Shown here: piece by piece, positions 1 to 12,189 of the stretch
How the letters are laid out: the number at the start of each line of letters is the position of its first letter
How positions within the stretch are numbered: the first letter of the stretch is position 1
Assembly: GCA_035048815.1 (NCBI GenBank)
Contig: JAUCBN010000037.1
Span: forward strand, 11,064,001-11,128,000
From: Abelmoschus esculentus
Lineage: Eukaryota; Streptophyta; Magnoliopsida; Malvales; Malvaceae
Length of the DNA stretch: 64,000 nucleotides
Direction: 5' to 3'
Translations under genes and position numbers: made by a program
The notes under the pieces: model-generated
What the model was told of the DNA's origin: nothing
Databases searched by the model: none
What the model saw: only the letters and a program-made list of their open reading frames with translations

Positions 1-418
1 TACCCCTGACTAAAACTGTTGGTATAATTTAAAATGAACTTTCAAATCTTACGTTTTATTCACTAAACTTTGAGCATGTAATTAAACGACTTGTAGATAT
101 CGTTTTTAGCTAAAAATTTACGTGCAAGCATGAAATATTGGTAATATTAATTTCACCTTTAGACTTTAAATTTTTAGAAAATTATAATTAGGTCCCTAAA
201 ACTTGTTCGATTAAAATAGGACTCAATTTTTCTTTAGTTTGTGCTGTGAATAAATTCAATCCTTGCATGAACATGTAAGATCTAATTAAAGAATTTAGAG
301 AAGATAAAATAAAAAAAATTAGGGTTGTTTATCGGGATGAGTCTTCTGATTAGCCTTGATATTCCCCGTGTAGCTTATTCGAGTCGAGTGACATCTATAC
401 CGGGTCGAGGGGGTTACA
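1..418 (+). repeat. 5' LTR of A1, 3' terminal part only
   Basis: Positions 1-418 repeat the last part of the 3' LTR (about 8085-8517) with scattered substitutions. Both end in a GGGGRTTACA terminus. In this copy the terminus is followed directly by a primer-binding site, which fixes the LTR end at 418. Confidence 0.9.
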
Positions 419-423
419 TTTTT

Positions 424-435
424 TGGTATCAGAGC
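424..435 (+). other. Primer-binding site of A1 (initiator Met tRNA type)
   Basis: The string TGGTATCAGAGC, five bases after the LTR end, is complementary to the 3' end of plant initiator methionine tRNA. It is the usual minus-strand primer site of chromoviruses and copia elements. The same string recurs in A3, copia E and (on the minus strand) element B. Confidence 0.92.
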
Positions 436-766
436 TTAGGTTTATGAATCTTTGGGGATTTTTATGAAACTTTGGAATTTGATTGTTAAATATTTATGCT
501 ATGTTGTTTTGCATGTTAATTGTTTAATATGCTTTGATGCTTTGCACGGTGTTTTCTTTATATGTTGACATGATATGTACGGTGTTTGTTTAAATATTAA
601 TGATATTAAAGTATGTTATGTTTATAATAGTTAAGCATGTTGGTCGTAAGGTTCCCATTGCTCCTACTACTTTAGGTTTAAATTGACTTGAGCTATTAGA
701 CACCTTGCTTTTGGATGACTCACTTGATTTAAAATCTTGTTTTTTTTATTACATAGAAATACTAAT

Positions 767-1890
767 ATGGGACCCCGTAGAGAGCTTAACACTCGATCTA
801 TCACCAATGGAAGAGATGAGCGTGAGGAGGATGAGTTACCATCTCCGCCACCACCACCTGTTGTACTACTAGTTGAACCGCCAGCAGCTCCACCTGCTGT
901 GTCGGATGTCGGTGACATGTCGTAGTTAGTTCAGGCAATAGCGAGAGTTTTTCATGCTATTTTTGCTGGAATGCAAGCCACAGTTTCTCCACAAGTAGCT
1001 AATCTCGGTTTACATTTGGAGAGGCTCCGTAGTCTTAGAGGTGTTGAGTTCAGGGGGTTGTCCCCAAAAGACTCTAAGGCTTGGTTTGAAAGTACAAATC
1101 GTATTTTCGTCTAAATGGTTTGTTCAGATGAAAGAAAACTTTGTTGCTCAGTTGCTTTGCTTTAGGGAGATGCATATAAATGGTGGACCACTACCACCTA
1201 TGGTATGTAAGTTGAGGGAATATCCTAGGAGTTCTTTGGTGAGGCTTTTAGGCGTAAGTACCTAGGAGTTTGGTATCTGGATGAGAAAAATAGAGAGTTC
1301 ATGGCTTTGGTTCAAGGTAGCCTGATGGTTTTTGAATATGAGTACAATTTGTTAGGCTGATTCAGTATACTCCTGAACTATTACCCAATGGGAAGGCTCG
1401 CTGTGAGCGGTTCCTTTATGGTTTGGTTAAAGAAGTAAAAACGTATATGCTAGCTACGAACTACACAAACTTTAATTTTTTAGTTGACCGGACAAAGGAT
1501 ATAGAGTAGAGTTTGGGATTGAAATCGTCTGGATCTAGTTCTAGTAATAGACCATTTGAGATTGGAAATAATAGAGATAAGTATAAGAAACAAAAAATGG
1601 GCGTTATGGTCAAAATCAATATCGAGGAGGAGTTAGTAATGGTAATCAAGAAGGTCGTGCTTCTAAGTGCAATAAGTGTGGGAAATATCATTAAGGTTAG
1701 TGTTGGAGTTTTGGGTTATGTTGGTATTGTGGTAAGCCTAGACACAACAAGAGAGATTGTCCTCAATTGATAGGGGATATCAGGGATAAGGACGTGGAGA
1801 TGTTCAGAATAGAGGCAGAGGAAATTTTCAGCGTTTGGATAAGAATGAGGGACAATAGCACCGTGATGAGGGTCATGCGAGAGTTTATGC
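767..1890 (+). pseudogene. gag pseudogene of A1
   Basis: The reading frame starts MGPRREL at 767; an in-frame upstream ATG at 737 is less likely because the A2 copy also has MGPRREL. A proline-rich stretch follows (about 840-870), then a retrotransposon gag core readable only across several stops and shifts (KAWFEST near 1080, EFMALVQGS near 1300). Near 1665-1770 there is a degenerate zinc-knuckle pair, CNKCGKYH and CWYCGKPRHNKRDC. Gag would form the virus-like particle. At least six stop codons interrupt the frame, so no full protein is possible. Confidence 0.82.
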
Positions 1891-1914
1891 ACATGTAGAG
1901 GTCTAGAACGACAA

Positions 1915-4900
1915 TGATGTGGTTATAGGTACCTTTTCCTTGCTATCTTTATCTTTGGTTACTTTGTTAGATTTTGGATCCACTCACTCCTATATCCTTA
2001 GTGAGCATGCTAGATCTTTAAATATACCTATAGAGAAAATGAACTTTGGCATGAGTGTTACTAGTTCTTTTGGTGAGACTGTAGTGGTTAAAAAGGTTTA
2101 TAGAAGATGTCCCTTGACTGTTAAAATTCATGTTTTTGTTGCTGACCTTATGGAATTACCCTTCCAAGGGTTTGATCTTATCTTGGGTATGGAATGGTTA
2201 GTGGAACGTAGAGCTGTTGTGGACTTTAGGACTAAGAGGGTGTCCTTGAGGTTAGACGATGATCTTGAGATAGTGATGGTTGGTGAGAGTGTGAAATTCT
2301 TGTCTAATGTTGTTTCAGCCTTGGAGGCTCAGAAGTTGTTAGTTAGTGGTTGTGAGGTGTATTTAGCTTATGTTATGAACCCGGATATGAAGGAGGTTAG
2401 GCCACGTGACATACGTACCATTTGTGACTATCCTGGAGTTTTTCTTGACGAGTTACCTGGGTTACCACCTAACCGTGAGGTTGAGTTAGGTATTGAGTTG
2501 TACGAGGGATCTTTACATGTTTCTATTACTCCTTACTGAATAGCGCCTAAAGAGTTAAAAGGGTTAAAGGTTCAATTGCAATAGTTGTTAGATCATGGTT
2601 TTATCCGATCGAGTACGTCATCGTGGGGTGCACCGACCTTGTTTGTAAAAAAGAAGAAAGATAACACGCGAATGTGTATTGATTATCGTCAGTTGAACAA
2701 GTTGACGATAAAGAACAAGTATCCCTTTCTTAGGATAGATGACTTGTTTGATCAATTCAAAGGAGCTACGATGTTTTCTAAGATTGATCTTCGGTCTAGG
2801 CACTACCAGTTGAGAGTTAAGGATCAGGATGTTCCTAAGACTACTTTTCAAACACGGTATATCAATTATGAGTTTTTGGTTATGCCCTTTGGTTTGACAA
2901 ATGCACCTGTTGCTTTCATGAATATGATGAATATGATTTTTCATGAGTTTTTGGATCAGTTTGTGGTAGTATTTATCGATGATATTCTCGTATACTCTCG
3001 TACCGAGAAGGATCATGATGGCATCTATTATGAGTTATTCTGCAGATTTTTTGGATAATTAGTTATATGATAAATTGAACAAGTGTGAGTTTTATATCAA
3101 GGAGGTTGTGATTCTTGGACATGTGGTTTCGGCTGAGGGTATTAGAGTTGATCGGAAAAAGGTGGAGGCTGTTGTGAGTTGGAAACAACTTAGATCTGTG
3201 ATGGAAGTTCATAGTTTTCTGGGTTTGGCAGGTTATTATCAACGTTTCGTGGATGGTTTTTTCCAAATAGTAGCGCCTTTAATCAAGTTGTTGCAGAAAG
3301 ATGTTAAGTTTGAGTGGAATGAAAAGAGACATGAAGATTTTGAGAAGCTATAGGAGGCCTTGACTCAGGCTCCGAACTTAGTTCAACCGGAACCAATAAA
3401 GGAGTTTAAAGTTTATAGTGGTATGTGGGACTTGGTTGTTTAATGATGCAAGAGGGAAGGGTGGTAGCTTATGCATCTCGACAGTTGAAGGTTCATGAGA
3501 AGAACTACCCTACACATGATATAGAGTTGGCTGCAGCTGTGTTTTCTCTTAAGATTTGGAGGCACTATCTTTATGGTGAGCGTTGTGTGGTGTATAAGTA
3601 TCACAAGAGTTTGAGGTATTTGATTTTCAAGAAGGATCTTAATCTTAGGAAACGTTGATGGCTTGATTTGCTTAAGGATTATGACTTGAATATTGAGTAT
3701 CACCCACGAAAAGCTAATGTTGCTGCCGAGGCGTTGAGCAGGAAAGTGATCATGGAGTTACGTGCCATGTTTGCTAGGCTGAGTGTGTAAGAAGATGGTG
3801 GTTTGATAGCCGAGTTGTAGGTTAAATCTTCTATGGTTGAGGTGATCAAGGAGAAACAGTTGCTGGATGAATCTTTGGTACCTTTTGTTTAGGGCATAGT
3901 TGAAGGTAAACCTATGGAGTATTCTATTTCAAAGATCGTGTTGTGGTACCGAATGATGCTGAGTTGAGACGTACTATCCTTGCGGAGGCGCATAGTATCC
4001 CTTTTCCTATGCATCCGAGTAGTACTAAGATGTATCGGGATCTGAAGGGTGAGTTTTTCTGGGTTGGTTTAAAAAAGGATGTGGCCGAGTTTGTGAGTAA
4101 ATGTTTAGTGTGTCAACGGGTTAAGGATAAACAACAGGTTCCATCAGGTTTTTTATAACCCTTAAAGGTTCTAGAGTGGAAGTGGGAAAAGATTACTATG
4201 GATTGTGTCGGGTTTGCCTTTGACACCGACCAAGAAGGACTCGATATGGGTAGTTGTGGAAAAGTTTACGAAGTGTGCACATTTTATCCCAGTGCAAACT
4301 AAGTATTCCTTAGATAAGATGGTTTAGATGTATGTTTCTAGTGTTTTGAGGCTGAATGGAGTGCCAAAATCCATAGTATCTGATAAAGATTCAAGATTCA
4401 CATCAAGGTTTTGTAAGTCTTTGTAGAAGGCTCTTGGTACAAAGTTGAATTTCAGTACATCCTATCATCCGCAGACGGATAGACACACTGAGAGGGTTAT
4501 ACAGGTTTTGGAGGATATGCTGAGGTGTTGTGTTATAGATTTACAAGGTTCTTGGGAGAAGTACTTGCCTTTGGTGGAGTTTTCATATAATAATAGTTAC
4601 CAGGCGAGTATCAGATGGCACCGTTTGAGGCTTTATATGGTAGGAGATGTCATACTCCGTTTTGTTGGGCCGAGACTGGTGAGAAGTTTGTGACCTTACC
4701 TAGTGTTCTGGAGGATACTAATGAGAAGGTTAAACTTATTACTGATAGACTTAAGGTTGCATCGGATCGTCAAAAGTCCTATGCTGATCTTAAGCGAAAG
4801 GAGATAGAGTTTGCTGTAGGCGAGAAGGTTTTCCTCAAGGTTTTTTCCATGGAAGAAAGTGATGCGGTTTGGGAAGAAAGGAAAGTTGAGCCCTAGGTTT

Positions 4901-5262
4901 ATTGGACCATTCGAGGTGTTAGAGAGGATCGGACCAGTGGCTTATCGTCTAAGGTTACCATCCGAGCTCGAGAGGATTCATGATGTGTTTCATGTGTCGA
5001 TGCTTCGGAGGTACAGATCGGATCCATCGCATGTTTTGTCGGTGGGAGAAGTTGATCTCAATCCAGATCTTTCGTACGACGAGGAGACGATAGAAATTCT
5101 AGCATCAGATTCTAATGTTCTGCGTGGTAAGACTATCGAGTTAGTCAAAGTGCTTTGGCGACATCGAAGTATCGAGGAAGCCACGTGAGAACGAAAGTCG
5201 AACATGAAAGAGTAGTTCCCTTATCAGTTTCCACTAGATAATTTCGAGGAAGAAATTTCTTA
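1915..5262 (+). pseudogene. pol pseudogene of A1 (PR-RT-RH-IN-chromodomain-like)
   Basis: Segments in order: an aspartic protease with LLDFGSTHSYI near 1965, where the catalytic D-S-G has become D-F-G; reverse transcriptase at about 2585-3350 with MCIDYRQLNKLTIKNKYP and the active-site FIDDILVYS near 2970; RNase H at about 3400-3720 (MQEGRVVAYASRQLK); an integrase zinc-binding region with CLVCQRVK near 4115; an integrase core with YHPQTDRHTERVIQ near 4460; and a C-terminal HDVFHVSMLRRYRSDPSHV and LVKVLWRHRSIEEAT near 5150, chromodomain-like. The tryptophan codon expected after EEAT is TGA here. Many stops and frameshifts make the frame non-functional. The closest relative in the window is the A2 pol. 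Confidence 0.88.
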
Positions 5263-5275
5263 AGTAGAGGAGAGT
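5262..5275 (+). other. Polypurine tract of A1
   Basis: A purine-rich run (AAGTAGAGGAGAGT) lies immediately before the 3' LTR, where plus-strand priming of reverse transcription would occur. Element B has a comparable tract, AAGGAGGGGAGAGT, next to its 3' LTR. Confidence 0.75.
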
Positions 5276-8200
5276 TTTAACGCCCCAAAAATGAGCCTAA
5301 AAGTTAGTGGTCCGATTTAGGTGGTATAGCCTAGTTTGGGATTAAATGCTTAAAAATTGGTTTTTAATTGAAATAAATTATAGAAAAACATTCTAAAATC
5401 CTTATTTAATATAAATTTGATTTTTTTCAATCCAATTTCGAAAATTTAACCTTGAATCCCTAAGATTTCAAAATTAGTGAGTAAATTGTAAAAATTGAAA
5501 ACTTGAGGACAATTTTAAAAACTAAGCCAAAACTTTGAATCTTTAAGGGTCTTTGATCCAATTATAATTCTAGTTGATCTAATCTTCCAAGGACCTATTT
5601 AATTAACTCAAAACACAAGTTTTAAATCATAAAACCCAAATTACATATTTAATAATCATAAAAACCTTATTTATCTCAAAACCTAAACCATTTTCATTAT
5701 TTTCTTTTTCCCTCTTCCCAAGGCAGAGAACCAACAGTTTTTGAAGTTAAAACGCTAAACTTTTCAATTAAAATCGTTTCTTTAATTATCCATAAAGTTT
5801 CTTCTTCAAAAAGTCTAGTTTTTCAATCATTTTCTTCTTCAAAAAAACATGGAAATTGATTGGATCAAATATAGAGATTAGGAATCATTCAAACATCTTA
5901 ATCCAATAGTTGTTTATTGAAATTCCCAAGTTCTTAGTTTGTTAAAAATCGTTTTAATCTTTTTCTTTAGAAAAATTGATTTTTTGGTTAAAAATATACA
6001 ATTTTCGTTCAAAGGTTTTACTCACTATTTTTGGATCATAATTACATTATTTTGAATGTGTTAGTATGTTTATAAAGTGTTTTTAAAGTCCTTAATCCCG
6101 GACTAAAGTTTTAGGAAAAGTTTGGTTGGTTTTTAAAGGTTTTCGGTTAAGGTTTTGTTAGGTTTAAGGGGTTGTCCGACTTGGGGGTTTTTGTGTGCGA
6201 TTGGGAGCACTAAATCCTTAGTTTTAGTGCTTTAAATAGGGCAAGAAGTAGGTGATCTCGTTTGAAGTGATCAAGTGAAGTTTCGGTAACTTGTTGCGCA
6301 AGGAATCAGTTATCGGTGAGTGGATTTGAGAGTGAATTGCTTTGGCAGTGTTTTAACTTTGTTTTCAAAGTTTTAGGAGTGTAGGGTAGGTGTGAGAAAT
6401 CTCCCTATACTCCGAATTAAGTTTTACGTTTGCTCTCGTAAATCGGTTTTCTCATATTTTGCTATTTTTCTGTGTTAATCATGCTTATTATATAATTGCG
6501 CATATGTATTTATGCATGTGAACAAATGCTCATGTGACTGTTTTTACGTAGATTTTAATGTTTCCTTGGTTTCTTTTCAAAATACTTCAATTATGATTTT
6601 TAACGGTTTATGCAAATTTGTGCATGAGATGGAGGAACACATGTGAAATACTTACTGTTTTTAATGTAAAACTTGAGCATTCGATTTTATTTTATGTTGG
6701 ATATTAAGAAGATTGACATGGGATAAGTTGATCGATCAATAGGATGTGAGTACACTATAAATAAAAATTCGTATGTATTTTAAATTCCTTGAGTGATGCA
6801 TTAGAGGTTAGCCCAGTGTTGTGTGATATAACTATTACCTTATCACATTCGGGTATGACGAACTATCTCGAACACCAAGGCAAGGTATGATCTATAGATT
6901 GTGATAGTCAATCTGTGTGAATTGGTGCATGATGTCATTCGCATGTTTTCCGTTTATCCAAACGTTTGGAGGTAAATACATTCGTGTCACTTAACCAACA
7001 TGTGAAAACACAAGTGTAAACGATTTACTGTTTTTTCATGCAAATTTGTGAATTTCATGTGTTTTAATAACGAGCTCAATGGTTTTGAGAGCATTGCTAA
7101 GTGAAAAATGTAAGTCTTGTTTTGTGGCATATTCCATGTGATGAAAACTTGCTGATTTTTTAATATATTAGTGACATGATAGTCACATGTGGTTTTCTTG
7201 AGCATGACTTGATTTTAAATTATTTTACCGTATAATATGGGTTGCATTACAAATAGTTAAAACTTGTTTTATAATTCACTCACTAAGCGTAAGCTTAACC
7301 TCTCTCTTTTCCTTGTAATGCAGATAAAATGTGAGACGGTCATCCAGAAAATTAAGAAAGTTAGTAGTGTTATATTTCTTATTTTAGCTCAAGTATGTTG
7401 CTTTTAAATTTGAATCTTAAGTTGTTTAGAGAACAATGATGATGAGAAAACTTATGACATAAAAGTTTGGTTATTGAACAATTTGATATTGACTTGCATG
7501 TTAGTATGTTTGTTTTTATGTTATTGAAGTCTTTGGATTTGAGTCACACCTTGATTGTGCTTAATCATATTGAGTTATGATATTTATGAATATTTCTACC
7601 GATTCATGTTATGAGCATGGAACTAGGATGATTGACATTTAGAAATATTGTTGAATTATATGATTTATGCCCTATAGATGAATAAATGCATCTAGAATAT
7701 GTTTGATCACGCTTTAGGCTTGAAACCTGAGTAAATTGTTGTTTCTGGGCAAAAGGTTTCGATACCTCTTCATAGGGTATCGATACCTAGACAAAAACAC
7801 AACGATTTTCTAGAAAATTAAGCCTGGGTATCGAAACCACATGAACTGGTTTCAAAATATTAGCATGAAAATCACTAGGCGTATTGATAATCTTTATTCT
7901 GGTTTCGATATCGATCTTTATATTAGCAAATGGTATCGGAACGGTTTTTCAAGTGTATCGAAACGCGGACTTGTCGCGTGGGTCATAGTTTGAGTAATCG
8001 AAGGTGTTCCAAAACACCTAGACACCGTTTCGATACCCCTTATAATTTTACCTTGATTTCGAAACAATGCTTAAGGGTTTTGATACCCCTGAATAAAAAT
8101 GTTGGTATAATTTAAAATGAACTTTCAAACCTTACGTTTTAATCACTAAACTTTGAGCATACAATTGAATGACTTGTATATATCATTTTAAGCTAAAAAT

Positions 8201-8517
8201 TTACATGCAAGCATGAAATATGCTTAATTAATTATTGGTAATCTTAATTTTTCCTTTAGAATTTAAATTTATAGAAAATTATAATTAGGTCCCTAAAGCT
8301 TGTTCGGTTTAAATAGGACTCAATTTCTCTTTAGTTTTCACTGCGAATAAAATCAGTCCTTGCATGAACATGTAGGATCTAATTAAAGCATTTAGGGAAG
8401 ATAAAAGAAATAAATTTTTAGGGTTGTTTATTGGGACGGGTCTTCGGATTAGCCTTAATATTCCCCGTGTAGCTCATTTGAGTCGGGTGGCGTCTAGACC
8501 GGGTCGAGGGGATTACA
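5276..8517 (+). repeat. 3' LTR of A1 (3242 bp)
   Basis: It starts TTTAACGCC, a mutated TGTAACGCC, and ends GGGGATTACA. It aligns in reverse with the A2 5' LTR (34535-37746, 3212 bp). It contains a cluster of TCGATACC-type motifs at about 7745-8095. No protein-coding region is seen in it. Confidence 0.88.
7745..8095. repeat. Cluster of TATCGATA/TCGATACC palindromic motifs in A1 3' LTR
   Basis: There are roughly eight copies of a TATCGATAC/TTTCGAAAC-type motif in both orientations, including GGGTATCGATACC and GTGTATCGAAACG. Corresponding clusters lie in A3 (12645-12990), A2 (34966-35300) and both LTRs of the different family B. The role is unknown; the position inside an LTR makes a regulatory function plausible. 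Confidence 0.7.
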
Positions 8518-9480
8518 AGACTTATATTAACTTTCCCCCTTTTCCTGATATCTTCTTTCTCTCTTTCATGAATCATGCTAGCTCTAGTGGAAACTGATTG
8601 ACAAAAAATATATTATTTTTAAATAAGAAAATGCATTATTAAACATTAAATTATTATCAAATGTAGTGATTAACTAGTATTAACATAATACAAAAAGATA
8701 ACAAAACATACATTATTTTATTATTTATCATATTGTTAAAAAATAAACAATAGTAAAAATAAATTATTCATTCATTTTGACTCAATTATCGGGTTAAAAC
8801 CGAATTGATGTTTTGTTTAGATTGATTTTGAGCAAGTTAATTTTGGGTTGCTTTCGGTTCGGGTAAAAATTGGTTCGAGTGAAAATCAGTTCGGGTTAAA
8901 TCGGTTACGAACAAATCGGTTCTTCTAAAATTCGGATCGATTTTGGCTTCGATTTTGTTCGGATTTTGGATCATGTTAGGATCATCATTTTGGGATTCAA
9001 TCGGGTCTCGATTCGGATAAATTAGTTCGGTTTTCGATTCTTGGATCAAGTTTGCCAGATGTACCTTCACTTGTCCTTTCTGAGATTCACCCAGAACCTT
9101 CTAGAATGCCTAGTTGTTGGTCTTCCAACTTTCATCTTCCTTGTAATCATTCATCTCCCAGCCATCTAGCTCCTCTACTATATTAGCCTCTATGTACGTA
9201 CCACTTCAACATCACCTCGGTAGTTAGTGGCCCCGTATAAGTAGTGCACCAACATATGTACAAACAAAAGAAAAATTAGAAATTCAACAACCAAAAAATC
9301 GTTTTTTATTTTTTATTTTATTGTATATCGGTTATAAAATCAGAATCAAAATCTCATGTAACCTTAGAATTTATTTTTCAAAGAACAAATACAAGAAACA
9401 ATATTTTCAGGGCAATTTTTTTTTGAGTGGCAAAATAAAAATAGAAAAGGAAATAAGGTTTCACCTTTGGAGTGGATAGT
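8518..9480. other. Intergenic, AT-rich, with degenerate TTCGGGT-type repeat (8770-9060)
   Basis: No gene is seen. At 8770-9060 short units such as TTCGGTTCGGGT and AAATCGGTT recur irregularly. A similar tract occurs at 37930-38170. The open frame across it on the minus strand is only a translation of the repeat. Confidence 0.6.
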
Positions 9481-11180
9481 CATTTTCCTTCCATCGGTCC
9501 GTCTCTTTCTTCATCTTATTTGGTATTTTGTGTTTTCATTTCGAAAACGTAATCTTGCAAAACGATTTTTAAAAAAAAAAATTTAGAGTTCTTCATTATT
9601 CTTTTCCAGATTTGGAAATTAAGATTATAGGCCTCGAGTTTTTTGATATTGAAAAACAAATATAGATTCAAATATTAAATATTTTAAAAAGAGATTTAAT
9701 TTCCCGGCAAGAAAGATTTTTTTTTGGTTATAAATCGTACCCGGTCGTCGCTTGCGGTGGTCAAGTTCCACCATTTTCTGGAAACGTGAAGGGGAAGGAT
9801 TTTGGTTTTTCAGAGAGTTTATTCCTTTTATGAGCTTTAAAAACTGAATGGAAGAATAAAATATGATGGCCATTTTTTGGTTTCTCTTTTTTGTATTTAT
9901 TAAAATCAAAACTAGCTATTTTAGCCCTTATTTGACCCGCACGTTGATCAGGATCCGGGGTAGATCTGCGCATATTTGAGTTTGGATAAATCTCGTCCCT
10001 AGTTCCTTAAGTTTTGCATCGTTTCACCTCTGGCCATGATTCAATTGCGTTTTCAGTCCCTCAATTTAGTTTTCCACTTTGAATTTAACCCATTTTAGGT
10101 TCTATTCATTTAATTTTGACTTCGACTTTTAGCTTTTTGCAATTTGATCCATATTTTATGTTTGATATTATATGCTTTAGTACTTTGTTATACATTATTC
10201 TATATATTTGTATATATTATATATTTTACATGCTGCCATTAATGTATATACATTACTAATCACGCATATGTTACAATATTTTTTTTACTATACGTCCTTT
10301 TAGAATGTTAGGTTTTTATTTATTTATATATTATTATTTTCCTTATATTATATATTATCTATATATTACGTTACGTAAGTTTCATATATTTATTATATAT
10401 TACATTTTTATCACCTATTTTAGTTTGGTAGCAATATATGCTGTTTCTTTATTTTATAAATTTACAAAGTTGTCTATATGTTGAAATATATATGTTTTAT
10501 ATGCATCGTATTATTATACTATATACTATATATATTATACATATCTTTTTTTTTACCATATTTATATTTATATCATATATGTATATTTATATATCACATT
10601 ATGTATATTATGTTTTATTTATGTCACTTACACGTTTTATCTTATTATTTATTTTATTTCGTTTTGAATAAGTCTTACGGTGACCTACAATGGAGAATGA
10701 TCTATATTATTCATGACCCATTAGCGTAACATTTAATTGCTTGCATTTATTTTTCTCACATTTTATTTCTTGTATTTTAATTTTGTTATTTACTTTTTAC
10801 AATTTAATTCCTGCATTTAATTATTTAATTTTGTACATATATTTATTCATCACATTCGACCTAATAAATTATAAATGTGATGTCCTTTTATTAGATACTA
10901 AATGTGACCAATACCGATCGGAGTGGCGATGGTTTTTTGATTTACAATGAAATAATGAGGCTTTTAAAATTTATTCGCATCATTAAATGGATTTTTAAAT
11001 TAATAAAAATTTAAACTTACGAATTTTCAATTTGGTCAAATAATATTCGACTAGGTATCGATTTTTGAACGGTATAGGATATTAATTATATCTTATTCGT
11101 AACCGACCCCAAACCCACTTTTTAATAGAATCCTTAATTTTAATGGTGTTTGACCTACCAAATTGGTCGGTGGTGACTCT
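9480..11180 (+). mobile_element. Worn Tat/Ogre-like LTR (tentative)
   Basis: The stretch ends with GTAACCGACCCC near 11100 and GGTGGTGACTCTAA near 11165. That is the same end-layout as 61370-63520, where GTAACCGACTC is followed by GATGGCGACTCC. TGGCGACTCC resembles the arginine-tRNA primer site used by Ogre/Tat gypsy elements (recalled). The sequence after each end is also alike (T-rich, TTTTTAAATCTTT). The left limit is uncertain. The tract at 10140-10870 is AT-rich with ATATAT runs and short hydrophobic frames of no significance. Confidence 0.4.
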
Positions 11181-11470
11181 AATTTTATTTTCAAAAATAA
11201 TTTCAAATTCTTTTATTTCTCATTCTTTTATTTTTTTTTTAAAAAATAATTTTCAACCCTTAATTTTCAAATAAATTCTTCGAATTTTCTAAAACCTCAT
11301 TTTTAAATCTTTCTAAATCTTAATTTTTAAACCAAGACCCTAATTTTCTTTAATATTTTAATCTTAAAATTTTCCACACATTTTCTAAAAAATAAAAATT
11401 TCAAACTCTAAACAATAAAATAAAATCTTTTTAATGAGTAGAAAAACCCTCGTTATAGTTATCAAAATTC
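11180..11470. other. AT-rich spacer
   Basis: T-rich sequence follows the LTR-like block; it would be the start of an internal region if that block is an LTR. No coding signal is seen. Confidence 0.5.
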
Positions 11471-11815
11471 ATGATTTATAATTTGAATCGACTTACCCAC
11501 ATATTCGAACCAAAAGCACCATGACGATTTACTTGGTTATGGACATTATATTGTAGTCCACCAACAGAGAATACAAACCAAGAACATATTTTTCTTTTTT
11601 TGCTTAAAGGTAAATATGGTGAATCATCTTCATAGATTTTGTGAGTTTTTCCTTTCTCAGTATATTGTGATAGCTTGTCCTCTAATTTACTTAAAAGAGT
11701 CTCTTGATTTTTTAATATATTATCTCTTTAAGTCTTTTATATCATAAGTAAATTGTTCTTGAAATTTTTCTAGCTTTTGAAGTCTATCTTCTATTCTTTT
11801 AACCTTGAATCGCGT
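11471..11815 (-). pseudogene. Degenerate coding fragment with coiled-coil segment, family unknown
   Basis: Read on the minus strand from about 11815, one frame gives a charged heptad-like stretch (RIEDRLQKLEKFQEQF) that ends at a stop. A shifted frame then continues without a stop for about 75 codons: more coiled-coil-like residues (LLSKLEDKLSQYTEKG), a basic patch (LSKKRKICSW), and SVGGLQYNVHNQVNRHGAFG before a stop. The residue mix looks like protein rather than random AT-rich translation. I do not recognise the family. It could be the remnant of a retroelement or pararetrovirus-like ORF. Confidence 0.35.
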
Positions 11816-12189
11816 ATAACAGAAATAATTGATTTGATATCTTTTATTTTTAGTATTACTAATATCGAACCCCCATGAATTAATGTTTTATTTAATGTCA
11901 ATACATATGAAATACGTATATTATGAATACAATGTGTAATGATGAATGTAATAATGAAAGCTACTAGACATTTGGTTAGAAAATTAATAAGATAGAACAA
12001 TCTTAACAAAAATTAAAAAACATTATACTAATTTTAAAAAATTAAAGCATTCATCAACTAAAATACCCTAAAAACATCTAAACATTAAAATAATAAAAAA
12101 TCATCAAAAATAAAATAAAAAATAAAATATATCCTAAAAAGAAAATCTACATCAATGTTTTCAATAAAATTAGAAAAATATTAATGTTA
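11816..12189. other. AT-rich intergenic, nothing recognised
   Basis: Highly AT-rich sequence with no ORF, RNA gene or terminal repeat that I can support. Confidence 0.5.

Larger units (their letters stand above)
1..8517 (+). mobile_element. Ty3/gypsy chromovirus A1, degraded, 5' LTR truncated by window
   Basis: The layout is LTR remnant (1-418), primer-binding site (424-435), gag remains (from 767), pol remains (about 1915-5262), polypurine tract and a full 3' LTR (5276-8517). The domain order protease, reverse transcriptase, RNase H, integrase, chromodomain-like tail is that of a Ty3/gypsy chromovirus; the long LTR and the C-terminal LVKVLW tail suggest the Tekay/Del clade (inference). Reading frames are broken by many stops and shifts, so the copy is dead. 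The start of the 5' LTR lies outside the window, so the target duplication cannot be checked. Two related copies occur here: A2 (15882-37746, minus) and A3 (12190-14748). Confidence 0.9.

Noticed and set aside
8837..9070. 77-codon minus-strand frame
   Set aside because: It is a translation of TTCGGGT-type repeats.
10438..10950. Three hydrophobic plus-strand frames that look like membrane proteins
   Set aside because: They translate an AT-rich tract with TATATA runs; the Ile/Tyr/Leu richness follows from composition.
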